A stretch of DNA of 16,308 nucleotides from Latescibacteria bacterium UBA6620 (GTDB lineage Bacteria > Latescibacterota > UBA2968). A program made the translations under genes and the position numbers. The first letter of the stretch is position 1. Each line of letters opens with the position of its first letter. The DNA lies in assembly GCA_002433075.1 (NCBI GenBank), contig DJHM01000028.1, forward strand, positions 1 through 16,308, read 5' to 3'. The notes under the pieces are model-generated. The model did not search any database. It was not told the origin of the DNA and saw only the letters and a list, made by a program, of their open reading frames with translations. Shown here piece by piece: positions 1-9,000 of the stretch.

Positions 1-463
1 TGTCCGAGACCCAGATCTCCACCAGAATCAACACCGCGAATCCCGCCGTTTGTTCCGACGTATAGCCCTCGAATGAACCGGCCCGAACCTGGAAGGCGAA
101 GCTTCCCAGGACGCCCACGTAGAGAATCCCCATCAGTGTCGACTCCACGCTTGCCCACTTCGAACCTTCGCGGGCGGAACCCGTCGCGATGATGGCAATC
201 AGGAGGATCGCCAGCGGCACCGCCAGTTCGGACACCCCGAAGTAGTAGACGGCAGCGCACCAAACGACAGAGGCTGCAACCCCCGGAATCGACCAAGGTT
301 GCAGCCCTTTGTGTTCCTGCATCTTGTAGAATTCCAGCACGCCGCCCGCGACCAGAATCGACAGCACCACGAGGAGTGCCAGACCTCCGACCCAGAATAC
401 GGCCAGCAGCATCGGCCCGAAAACGGCCCCTACGGCGACGCGTTGCGTCAGGTTCGTCGGCAA
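1..463 (-). CDS. cdsA: CDP-diglyceride synthase (phosphatidate cytidylyltransferase), N-terminal part
   Basis: Partial: the gene runs off the left edge, leaving 154 residues of a family usually near 260-290. CdsA is an inner-membrane enzyme that makes CDP-diacylglycerol from phosphatidic acid and CTP, the entry to all phospholipids. The translation opens with PTNLTQRVAVGAVFGP, the typical CdsA N-terminus, followed by hydrophobic stretches (LLAVFWVGGLALLVVL; VPLAILLIAIIA; GFAVLILVEIWV) and ends at VSD, where the family motif with Ser-Asp begins. It is in the same frame as uppS, six codons behind its TGA; the only usable start after that stop is TTG at 463-461, with a modest ACGGA upstream. The uppS-cdsA order is common in bacteria and supports the call. 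Family assignment is sure; the start is inferred. Confidence 0.88.
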   Translation of the reverse strand, partial: MPTNLTQRVAVGAVFGPMLLAVFWVGGLALLVVLSILVAGGVLEFYKMQEHKGLQPWSIPGVAASVVWCAAVYYFGVSELAVPLAILLIAIIATGSAREGSKWASVESTLMGILYVGVLGSFAFQVRAGSFEGYTSEQTAGFAVLILVEIWVSD

Positions 464-481
464 GGCGCGTCCGTCGCGTTT

Positions 482-1312
482 TCAGCCGGGTGAGACGCCC
501 GCCGGCTCCCCAATCGGCTCTTCGGTCGAGTGCAACTGTGCACTCGTTTGCCCGAAGCGCCGCTCTCTGGACTGGTAGGTCGAGATCGCCTCATACAGGT
601 GGCAGCGCTGGAAGTCAGGCCAGAAAACCGGCGTAAAGTGGAACTCGGTATAGGCGCATTGCCACAACATAAAGTTGCTGAGCCGCACCTCGCCACTCGT
701 CCGAATCATCAGATCGGGATCGGGCAGGTCATTCGTGAGAAGGTGTTGTTCGAAAATCGTGTGGTCGACATCCTCGGCCGAAATTTCTCCGCTCGCTACC
801 GCCTTTGAAACGCGTTGTGCAGCCTGAACGATATCGCTCCGACCATCGTAGCTCAGAGCAAGGTTAAGCGTCAGTCCCGTATTCTTCGACGTCGACTGAA
901 TTGCCGATTCGAGAGCCAACCGGGCGTGCCTGGCCAGCTTGTGAGTTTCCCCCATAGCCACCAGCCGCACGTTGTTCTCGATCAACTCGGGGAGTTCTTC
1001 CACCGAGCAGTCTCTGAGCAGCTGCATCAGAGAGAGAACCTCACCCCACGGACGCTTCCAGTTCTCGGTCCCGAACGTGAACAGCGTCAGGATGTCGATC
1101 CCCAGTTCGCCGCAGGCCCGTACGGTCTCACGAACCACGTCACGAGCTGACCGATGCCCGTCCGAGCGTGTCAAATGGCGTCGCTCCGCCCATCGCCCGT
1201 TTCCATCCATAATAACGGCGATGTGGGCGGGGAGACGACCGTTGGCCTTCAGCTCGGCCTGGCGTTCAGCGTCTTCTGGGTTGATCGATGCGGCCACCCG
1301 GCCCCCCCTCAT
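482..1312 (-). CDS. uppS: Undecaprenyl diphosphate synthase (cis-prenyltransferase)
   Basis: Adds isopentenyl diphosphate units in cis to farnesyl diphosphate, giving the C55 lipid carrier for peptidoglycan and other envelope polymers; soluble, membrane-associated. The 276 residues hold the signature HIAVIMDGNGRWAERR (residues 30-45, catalytic Asp36), the conserved GH at 52-53, LTLFTFGTENWKRP, and RTSGE at 204-208 followed by LSNFMLWQCAYTEF and the C-terminal aromatic segment. Length is slightly above the usual 240-260 because of a 25-residue lead. I chose the ATG at 1312-1310 because GGAG sits five bases upstream on this strand and a strong promoter lies about 40 bp before it; the open frame continues to 1660, but that part overlaps the divergent gene and has no family similarity. 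It is followed directly by cdsA. Confidence 0.96.
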   Translation of the reverse strand: MRGGRVAASINPEDAERQAELKANGRLPAHIAVIMDGNGRWAERRHLTRSDGHRSARDVVRETVRACGELGIDILTLFTFGTENWKRPWGEVLSLMQLLRDCSVEELPELIENNVRLVAMGETHKLARHARLALESAIQSTSKNTGLTLNLALSYDGRSDIVQAAQRVSKAVASGEISAEDVDHTIFEQHLLTNDLPDPDLMIRTSGEVRLSNFMLWQCAYTEFHFTPVFWPDFQRCHLYEAISTYQSRERRFGQTSAQLHSTEEPIGEPAGVSPG

Positions 1313-1466
1313 AAAAGCTCCGATTGCACCTAAAAGTTTGTAACCCTTAAATTTAGAAGCGTGAAAAAATAGTGTCAAGGAATGAATCCGAAACCGGACG
1401 GTCTGGGTTCGGGTCATAGGTCCATACGAGCCAGGACGCACCGATCTCAGAACCTGGAGCAGGTGA
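1313..1466. other. Divergent intergenic region uppS / pentapeptide gene
   Basis: This 154-bp gap separates two divergent genes. It contains the clear leftward promoter for uppS and, at its right end, GGAG at 1456-1459 that serves as ribosome site for the gene starting at 1467. I found no convincing rightward -35/-10 pair. Confidence 0.6.
1350..1378 (-). promoter_or_regulatory. Sigma70-type promoter for uppS-cdsA
   Basis: On the minus strand a perfect -35 TTGACA (plus-strand 1373-1378) is followed after exactly 17 bp by TAAATT (1350-1355) as -10. The expected start of transcription is near 1343, giving a leader of about 30 bases before the uppS ATG, with its GGAG site inside. The spacing and position are what one expects for a housekeeping promoter; the -10 matches the consensus at four of six bases. 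Confidence 0.75.
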
Positions 1467-2264
1467 ATGACGGAACCCGGACAACCCCTTACGCCGGACG
1501 GCCTCGAGAACGTTCTCAGCGACCACGCCCGATGGCTGGCGTCGGAGGGTAAGGAGGGGGCACAAGCTTCCCTCGCAGGCGCTTTTCTGTTGCGGGCCGA
1601 CCTCGAGGAGGTCGATCTGAGCCAAGCGGATCTTCGAGAGGTCAACCTTAGCGGTGCCAAGCTTCAGCGTGCTGTCCTGCGAGGGGCCAATCTCGAGCGC
1701 GCCCGCCTGCCTGCAGCAAACCTGAGGAACGCCGACCTCGAAGGAGCCAATCTCAACGGCGCCCACCTGCAGAACGCCGTTCTGGCCTCCGCCTGTCTTC
1801 GTGGTGTCGATCTCGCCCCCGCGGACCTCGAACTCGCCAACCTGAACCGCGCCGATCTCACCGACGGGCTCCTGCAGAAGGCCACAATGCGCAGGGTGGA
1901 CCTCAGCGGTGCGACCCTGACCGGGGCCGACCTTCGTCGCGTCGATCTACAGGATGCCAACCTCCACAAAGCCGTGTTCGATCGCGTAAACTTCCAAGCG
2001 ACCAAACTCACGGGACAGGACTTTTCCCAGTGCAGTTTCGTCGGCGCCAACCTCCAGAAGGCGAGAATGCAGAACACGACCCTTACGCAGGTCGACCTGA
2101 CGGACGCCGACCTTCGGAACGCGAAACTCTCCGGCGCCGATTTCTACAAGGTCACTTTCGACCGGGCCGATTTCCGAGGCGCAGATCTTCGACGCACCGT
2201 CAGCATCACCCAGAAGGCGCTCGAACCCGCCGTCACGGACGAAAAAACGATCTACCGCGATTGA
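1467..2264 (+). CDS. Pentapeptide-repeat protein
   Basis: A 265-residue protein built of A(D/N)LXX-type five-residue repeats from about residue 36 to 250 (for example RADLEEVDLSQADLREVNL, and later RNADLEGANLNGAHL). Such repeats fold into a right-handed quadrilateral beta-helix. The first 35 residues (LTPDGLENVLSDHARWLASEGKEG) are a non-repeat cap of the kind often found before a repeat region in cytoplasmic members; no signal peptide or membrane segment is seen. A small break of the pattern lies around residues 175-185 (TKLTGQDFSQCSF). The ATG at 1467 has GGAG seven bases upstream. Known family members include gyrase-protecting proteins of the Qnr/MfpA type, but most have no known role, and nothing here points to a specific one. 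A HAD-family gene follows after 36 bp, probably in the same transcript. Confidence 0.93.
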   Translation: MTEPGQPLTPDGLENVLSDHARWLASEGKEGAQASLAGAFLLRADLEEVDLSQADLREVNLSGAKLQRAVLRGANLERARLPAANLRNADLEGANLNGAHLQNAVLASACLRGVDLAPADLELANLNRADLTDGLLQKATMRRVDLSGATLTGADLRRVDLQDANLHKAVFDRVNFQATKLTGQDFSQCSFVGANLQKARMQNTTLTQVDLTDADLRNAKLSGADFYKVTFDRADFRGADLRRTVSITQKALEPAVTDEKTIYRD

Positions 2265-2300
2265 CCCTCTCTGCGTGACCTGCTTCCGGAGAATGAACGC

Positions 2301-3013
2301 GTGAACTCGCATCGTGTTCTGTTGCTCGATGTCGACGGCGTCCTGCTGGACAACCAGAAATGGGCCGTGGAAACCGCGCGTGTCATCGGGGACGCTGCGG
2401 TTCCGATGTTGGGAGGTCAGGAAGAAATCTGGGGAACGCGTCATCAGCACGTCTGGGACTCGGCCTGGTCACGTGCGAACGAAACCTACAAGTTCGATCT
2501 CGGTCTGAGACGGATGAACCTGTCACGATGGTGGGATTGGGTTCACGCAGACTGGATCGTCCAGATGTGCGCTGAAATGGGACTGCAAGCTTCGAAGAGC
2601 GTGTCGACACCGCCGAACGCAACTACCACCACGTTTACACCTACGCAGACATCTTGTTTCCCGGCACCCGAGAGGCGATTCTCGATCTGGACGAACGATT
2701 CGAGATCCATACCGCTTCGGGGAATCCGGGCTGGGTCATCGAAACCGTCCTCGACCGGCTCGGTGTTCGGGATCGCATCGGGATGCCGTTCGGTTCCAAT
2801 CTCGCCGGTCTCCAGAAGGGTGACGATCGATTCAACCCCATCATTCTCGAAGCCATCGGAGCAGACCCCACGGAAGTCGTACTCGTTGACGATGACGACC
2901 GTGCCCTCGTAGCCGCCAGACGTCACGGCATCACCGCCGTGAAGATGGGCACGGATGGAGAAGGGGACCTTACGATTTCGCGTCTGTCCGATCTATCCAA
3001 CCTGGACGTGTAG
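2301..3013 (+). pseudogene. HAD-superfamily phosphatase, reading frame broken once
   Basis: Two overlapping frames together make one HAD hydrolase. The first part starts at GTG 2301 (GGAG nine bases upstream) and carries motif I, LLLDVDGVLLDN, with Asp10 and Asp12. Its sense ends near 2590 after AEMGLQAS. The frame starting one base earlier then continues with FEERVDTAERNYHHVYTYAD, FEIHTASGNPG (motif II region), LQKGDD (motif III Lys) and VVLVDDDDRALVAARRHGI (motif IV acids), ending at 3013. A TGA at 2573-2575 in the second frame limits the break to about 2576-2600. Adding one base after CAAGC at 2584-2588 would restore a single protein of roughly 237 residues. All catalytic motifs are intact, so this is either a very recent mutation or a sequence error. 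Substrate is not predictable. Confidence 0.85.
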
Positions 3014-3112
3014 CAGCCGAAACCCAGCCTGGCCGTGACCCTCCTTGCCGTTCATCTCTCTCCTGACTATCCTTCTTCTTTTCCCCAACTCTCCCACCGA
3101 TTCGCACCCTGA
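3014..3112 (+). other. Gap between HAD gene and addB
   Basis: About 100 bp rich in C and T on the plus strand, with stops in several frames. I see no terminator hairpin and no clear promoter. The in-frame TGA at 3110-3112 marks the upstream limit of the addB reading frame. Confidence 0.5.
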
Positions 3113-3232
3113 CTTTCGACGTCTCAGATTCCGCACCTACCCTACCATCTTGCCCAACTCGCTGCGTTCTGCGAGTCAGACCCGGTCGGGCGCAAGGTCG
3201 TCTTTGCGCCCAGCGCCCAGGTCGGCTACGCG

Positions 3233-6097
3233 ATGGTTAACGCCCTCGCGCTCGCCGGTCATCCGACCCTCAATCTCCACATCGGAACTCCCGAAGACAT
3301 CGCTCGCCAGATTGCGGAGCCCAGCCTGCTCGCCGCAGGGCTGAAGCCGCTCGTGCGGGATGCGGACGCCATCGCGTTCGACCCGATTCTGGCCGAAATC
3401 CTTCGAGACGCTCCCGACAATCCCTTCAGCCGCGCCGGTCTCAGCCCCGGGCTTTCTCGAGCGATCCATCGAACACTCCGGGCGTTGCGAATCGGCGGCA
3501 TCCGTCCCGAGGAAATTTCCCGGCAGAAGCGTGACCCTAAATTGCAGACTCTAGCCCGCATCTACGTGGCCTACCAGGACCTGATCGAAACGGAGGGCTG
3601 GTATGACGGCGCGGATCTATTCCCCAAAGCCTGCGAGATGCTTGGGAAGGGCGGGGTCCGCCGCCCGGACGCGGTCGCCATCCTCGACGAAACCCCGGTC
3701 CCCGGGATCGCGAGGGATTTCATCGGGGTTTATGCCGAAGACCGTCTCCAGCGGATCGGCCGGGACGGAGAGGGCATGCCGCGCCCGACCGACTTCGCCA
3801 GCTCATCTTGTGACCTTCCAGATCCTATCGATGCAGGAGAGGTGGCTCCCGCAGGTCACCTGCTCTCCCGGCGGGTGACTGCCCTTGATCTGGGGTCCCT
3901 GACCGTCGCAGAAGCGTCCGGGCCCGATGTGGAAGCGAGGGCGGCGCTGCAGATTTTCCTCGATGAACGGATCCCTCTCGACAGTGCCGAAATCGCCTAC
4001 ACGGCCGAGACCCCGTTTCTTGCCGCGCTCCACAATGCCGTCCAGCGCTTCGACATCAAAGCCACCTACGGCGCCGGCATCCCGGTCACCTACTCCAGAC
4101 CTGGACGGGCGCTCGTCGCGTTTTACGAGTGGATGGCCGATGACTATGCCGTCGATACCCTCGCCCTCGCCTGCCGAACCGGTCTCATCTCCCTCGGTTC
4201 GAGCCTAGAACGCGGTGAGACGCTCGAGCCCTACCAGTTCGCCACCTGGATGCTCCGAAACGGGATCCGTTTCGGTCGGGACAGCTATCAAGGCGCGGTT
4301 TCCCGCGCCCAGGCAAGAGAAGGACCCCCTGACCTCAGAGACCCCCGCCTGGATGGACCTTGCTGCCGTGTGCTCGAAGCGCTCCTCGACGTGCTCCCGG
4401 ATACTTCCCCGTGCTCCGGAGCAGACATAGCCACGTCAGGAATCCGGTTTCTGGAAGCGTTCGTGCCATTCAGCGGCGAGGGTGAAGCTCCCGCAAGGGA
4501 TTCGATGCTCCGACGTCTGCACGAACTCCAGAAAGCCCTCCATGCCACAGGTCCCGAACCGGATCTGGCCCGTCGGTTCACCCAGCTCGTCTCCGATCAT
4601 CGCATCCAGGCTGGCGCGCCTCAGCCTGGCCGGCTAAACATCGTCCCGCTGTCTCGGGCGGGATATGCAGGTCGGGACCGTCTCTGTATCCTGGGTCTGG
4701 ACGAGTCGACCTTTCCCGGGGGTGCCGCGGAGGACCCCGTGCTCCTCGACGACGAACGGGGTCGCGTTTCCCCCGACCTCGATCTCATCCGCACCCGACC
4801 TAGCGACGCGGTGTGGCACTTCGTCCGACTCCTGGGTGCCGCCCCCGGCCCCGTCCATCTCTTCGCCAGCACCCGTGCCATCGCGGACGGCCGGGAGACC
4901 TTCCCCGCTCCCCTCATCCAGCAAATCCAGCAGACGATGAACGAGAAGACTCCAAGGGTGGGCGTGCTCGCGGACCCCGCCACCCCAGCCCTGTCGGAGA
5001 ACCTCTGGATGCTACCCCGAAGAGCTCACCCCGGGTATGACAAGCTCCTGAACGCACGTTTTCCGTGGCTGGATAGCGGGTTGGACGCCCACAACGCACG
5101 CGCAGGCTACCGACTCACCCGTTTCCACGGCTTTACTTCCCAACCCGACCCGGACCTGGCTTTGACCTCTCACCCCCAGTCCGCGTCCCGGCTGGAAGTC
5201 CTTCTCCAGTGCCCATATCGCTATTTCCTCCGTCACGTCCTCGGCGTCACGCCGTTCGATGACGGGATGGGAGATCCCGCTCGGTGGCTGACCCCCCTTC
5301 AGTTCGGGGACCTGCTCCACACCATCCTGAGCAAGTTCATGCGGGAACTGACCGACCAGGGGACGCGCCCGGGACCGGAGCATCGAGACCGATTGCGGGA
5401 AGTCACCCTTGTGGAAGTCGAGCGACATCGCATCTGGTTCCCGGAACCCGGACCCGAGGCGATGAAGGTGGACGTTCAGCGGCTTCTCCAAGCGGGCGAG
5501 GTTTTCCTCGCCTCCGAGGGGGCGCAAGCCAGAGTCGATCCGCTCGGTTTCGAGGTCTCTTTTGGTTTCGGCGACGAAGGAGGCCTGAACCATCCGGAGA
5601 TTATCCTGCTGGATCTGGGCAAGAATCTGCGCATCCCATTCCGCGGCCTCATAGACCGGGTCGATCGCCAGTCGGATCGATACACCATCTGGGACTACAA
5701 GACCGGCTCAGCCTACGGCTACGACGAAGCCGACCTGTTCTCCGGGCATCACCTCCAGTGGGCGCTCTACGGATTCGCGCTCCAAACCATCCTCGACACC
5801 CGGGGCGAGGACGATCGACCGATCGAATCAGGCTACTTTTTCACCAGCGATCGCGAGCACGGCCGTCGCATCAGGGCGACCCTCCCCGATCCTGCAGAAG
5901 TCGGCCGCCTACTCGAACCTCACGCATCTCTGGTCCAAAAAGGTGCATTTCCACCTATTCAGCGCGACGACCAATGCCGTTTCTGCGACTACGCCCCCAT
6001 CTGTGCGGGTGAGCAGCTGATGCCAGCCGATCTGGACGAGCTCGCATCGGCCAACCCCGATCTCCCAGAAGCGATCGTGACGTGGCTGACCGACTGA
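3233..6097 (+). CDS. addB: AddB-type subunit of helicase-nuclease, PD-(D/E)XK family
   Basis: Partner of the AddA gene that follows; together they process double-strand DNA ends for RecA loading. From the ATG at 3233 it has 954 residues. The N-terminal half is helicase-like but I see no Walker A motif, as in non-Firmicute AddB proteins. Mid-protein GLDESTFPG (about 486-494) is the AddB hallmark. The C-terminal nuclease has LLQCPYRYFLRHVLGV (Cys660), GDLLHTILSKF, GLIDRVDR and WDYKTG (about 804-825), then LQWALYGF. CRFCDYAPIC gives Cys915, Cys918 and Cys924, which with Cys660 match the iron-sulfur staple of AddB. Coding clearly begins earlier: residues LPYHLAQLAAF and GRKVVFAPSAQVGYA are readable in frame back to the stop at 3110-3112, yet no ATG, GTG or TTG lies there. 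An ATT at 3128 or a base loss may explain this. It overlaps addA by 16 bases. Confidence 0.9.
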   Translation: MVNALALAGHPTLNLHIGTPEDIARQIAEPSLLAAGLKPLVRDADAIAFDPILAEILRDAPDNPFSRAGLSPGLSRAIHRTLRALRIGGIRPEEISRQKRDPKLQTLARIYVAYQDLIETEGWYDGADLFPKACEMLGKGGVRRPDAVAILDETPVPGIARDFIGVYAEDRLQRIGRDGEGMPRPTDFASSSCDLPDPIDAGEVAPAGHLLSRRVTALDLGSLTVAEASGPDVEARAALQIFLDERIPLDSAEIAYTAETPFLAALHNAVQRFDIKATYGAGIPVTYSRPGRALVAFYEWMADDYAVDTLALACRTGLISLGSSLERGETLEPYQFATWMLRNGIRFGRDSYQGAVSRAQAREGPPDLRDPRLDGPCCRVLEALLDVLPDTSPCSGADIATSGIRFLEAFVPFSGEGEAPARDSMLRRLHELQKALHATGPEPDLARRFTQLVSDHRIQAGAPQPGRLNIVPLSRAGYAGRDRLCILGLDESTFPGGAAEDPVLLDDERGRVSPDLDLIRTRPSDAVWHFVRLLGAAPGPVHLFASTRAIADGRETFPAPLIQQIQQTMNEKTPRVGVLADPATPALSENLWMLPRRAHPGYDKLLNARFPWLDSGLDAHNARAGYRLTRFHGFTSQPDPDLALTSHPQSASRLEVLLQCPYRYFLRHVLGVTPFDDGMGDPARWLTPLQFGDLLHTILSKFMRELTDQGTRPGPEHRDRLREVTLVEVERHRIWFPEPGPEAMKVDVQRLLQAGEVFLASEGAQARVDPLGFEVSFGFGDEGGLNHPEIILLDLGKNLRIPFRGLIDRVDRQSDRYTIWDYKTGSAYGYDEADLFSGHHLQWALYGFALQTILDTRGEDDRPIESGYFFTSDREHGRRIRATLPDPAEVGRLLEPHASLVQKGAFPPIQRDDQCRFCDYAPICAGEQLMPADLDELASANPDLPEAIVTWLTD

Positions 6098-9000
6098 TCG
6101 ACCAACCCGCCCGGGATCGAATTCGCGACAATCTCGACCGAAATGTCGTTGTCCTCGCCGGAGCGGGAGCAGGCAAAACCTTCGCCCTCGTCCAACGGAT
6201 GGTCGAAGTCATTCGGGCCGGACTCGAACCGGTCGAGCATCTCGCGGCCATCACTTTCACCCGCAAGGCCGCCGGCGAAATGAGAGGTCGCTTCTACCTC
6301 GCGCTCCGAGCCGCGGCCGAGGAGACAACCGTCCCCGAACAGAAAGTGCGTTTTCGCGAGGCGCTTTCCCGGGTTGATCAATGTTTCATCGGGACGATCC
6401 ACGCCTTTTGTGGCCGCCTTTTACGGGAGCGCCCTCTCGATGCCCGACTCCCTCCCGATTTTCAGGAAGCCGACGAGAGAACCGAGGCCCTCCATCGACG
6501 CCTAGCCTGGGATCGGTTCTTTCAGAATCGATTCGGCAAACAGGATCCTCGCCTTGCCGAGCTCGGCGCCGTAGGACTCCGCACGGAAGACCTCTACCGT
6601 TTCTTCGAGCGGCGCTGCCAGTTTTCCGACCTTCCCCTGCGCCCCACCCCTGCCCAGGAGGTCGACCTCACCGAAGATGCTGCGACCCTCGTCGACTTCG
6701 TCCGCGATGCGAGGCAGTGGGTGCCCGACCCGCTCCGAGAACCCCCCGATCGCTTCCAGGCACGGCTGATCTACGCAACGAACTTCGTTGATCACTACGG
6801 GCTTCGTACGAGTGCCGACCGAGTCCATCTCCTCAGTCGCTTCAGCGTCAAGAATACAGGCATCGTGCTGCGCAAGTGGTCTCCCAACGAAGACCACGCG
6901 CGTCTGATCAGAGATGACCGTTTCGCCGCCATCAGAGACCGCGTCATTCAGCCTGCCCTGACCGCCTGGCGACAATCCGTCTATCCCCGCGCAGCCAGCC
7001 TGGTTGACGATGCTGTCGAATTCTACGCGGAAGCGCGTCGTACACAGGGCGTGGTCTCCTTCCAGGATCTCCTCGAGCGGGCTGCCCAGCTACTCCGGCA
7101 GAATCCCGAGGTTCGCGCTTCACTCGGGAACCGCTACAGACGTCTCTTCATCGACGAATTCCAGGACACCGACCCGATTCAGGCCGAAATCATCTCGCTC
7201 CTCTCGAGCGACACCGTCGACGACGACTGGCGAGTGTGTGAACCCCGGCCAGGCTCCCTCTTTCTTGTCGGGGACGAGAAACAATCGATCTACCGTTTCC
7301 GGAGGGCCGATCTCGACACCTTCCGGTTCGTAACCGATCGCATCGAGGCGAGCGGAGGGGAGCGGTTGTCCCTCACCACCAGCTTTCGCGCCACCGGGAA
7401 ACTCTGCGATTGGATCAATACCGGTTTCGAGCCCCTCTTCGCGCAGGACGATCCGCGCTACCAGGCAGAATTCGCGCCCCTGCACGCCGCACGCGAGCAG
7501 GGGCAGCTGGACGACCACGTCTACACGATGACGTCGCCGGCCGTCCCCTACCATCGGCGCCACGAAATCGCATCCCTCGAGGCAGATCGCGTGGCCCGTT
7601 TCATCGGCGCTTGCCTCGCAGGCAAACCCCCGCTTCCCGTCACCCGAACATTCGAGCCCTCCGACTTTCTCATCCTGTCCCGAACGACCGGCGCTCTCGA
7701 GGTCTTCGCACGGGCCCTCGAAGTTCATCACGTTCCTTTCGAAGTCGCCGGCAGCGGACAGCTCGGGCAGCGGGAAGAGATCGGTCGCATCCTCGAGCTC
7801 CTCGATGCCATCCACGTCCCCGACGACCCCATTCCCCTCGTCGGTTATCTGCGGGGTCCGTTTGTCGGCGCTGGAGACGACGACCTCTACGCCTTCCGGA
7901 AGGCCGGTGGCGTCTTTCACTTTCGAACGAAGGTGCCCGAGGACCTGCCGAGCCCGCATCGCGAAGTGTTCGTCGCCGCATTCGATCGACTCAGACGCTA
8001 TGAGTACCAGCTGGAGAACGCTCCCGTGGCCGTCGCGCTCGAGCGAATCCTGGACGATCTCGGGTTCATCCCTTTCGTGGCCTGCCTGGAGATGGGTTCC
8101 TCCCGTGCGGGGAACCTCGTTCGTCTTCTCGCGATCTTCCGAAGATGGGAAGCGGAGAGCCGACATTGGGGTGACTGCCTCGCGGAGTTGCGCGACCTCG
8201 TCCAGGATCCTGTCTACAAGGTGGAAGAAATGACGCTCGAATCGGGCGGTTCGAACGCGGTCCGCCTGATGAACCTCCATCAAGCAAAGGGTCTCGAGGC
8301 ACCCATCGTGTTCCTCGTCGACGCTTACGATACCAGTCACAGGCAGCACGGTCCCGAGTTCCACGTCGATCGAACCCTCGACCCGCCGCGTCTTTCTCTC
8401 CCCGTCACCCGACCTCTGGGCGAGCACATCATTGAAACGGTCGCCGAGCCGGAAGGATGGGAAGAGGATACTGCCCGAGAACAACACTTCATCGACGCCG
8501 AGGAAAAGCGACTGATCTACGTCGCCGCCACGCGCGCGGAAGACCTCCTTGTTGTGTGCAGGTACGCGGGTAACACGGAAAACGGTCCCTGGGCCCCGCT
8601 CTATCCGTACCTGGAACGAGCACCTGAGCTGCCCTCGGTCGAAACCACCGAAATCCCGGAATCCGACGATATCGACCTGGATGTCGAGGCAGCCTCAGGT
8701 TCCCGACAGACCGCCTGGGCCGCTCTGCGACAGGCATCGTACTCCGTCGTCTCCATCAGCGAAAGTCCGGCTGAAACGCAGACCGAGGAGGACCCACTTC
8801 CGCCAGGATATGGTGCCGACTACGGATTGCTCGTCCACAACCTGATTCAGAAGGCCGTCGACGGAGTCCTGCCAGACGACCTCGAGGCGTGCGTGCGGGT
8901 AATCGCCGACCCTTCTGAAATCAGTCAGGAACAGCAATCTGCAGCGATTTCTGCGGTCGAAGCCTTCAAGGAATCCCCGATCTGGACCGATCTCCAAACT

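Noticed and set aside
1313..1660. Open frame extending UppS upstream by 116 residues
   Set aside because: It overlaps the divergent pentapeptide gene and the uppS promoter, has no family similarity, and the ATG at 1312 has a proper ribosome site.
5012..5593. 193-residue minus-strand open frame inside addB
   Set aside because: It lies over the conserved nuclease domain of addB and resembles no known protein.
7120..8487. 455-residue open frame on the minus strand inside addA
   Set aside because: Addition of a long antisense frame is common under GC-rich codons; addA is complete with all motifs in order, and the antisense translation shows no recognisable domain.
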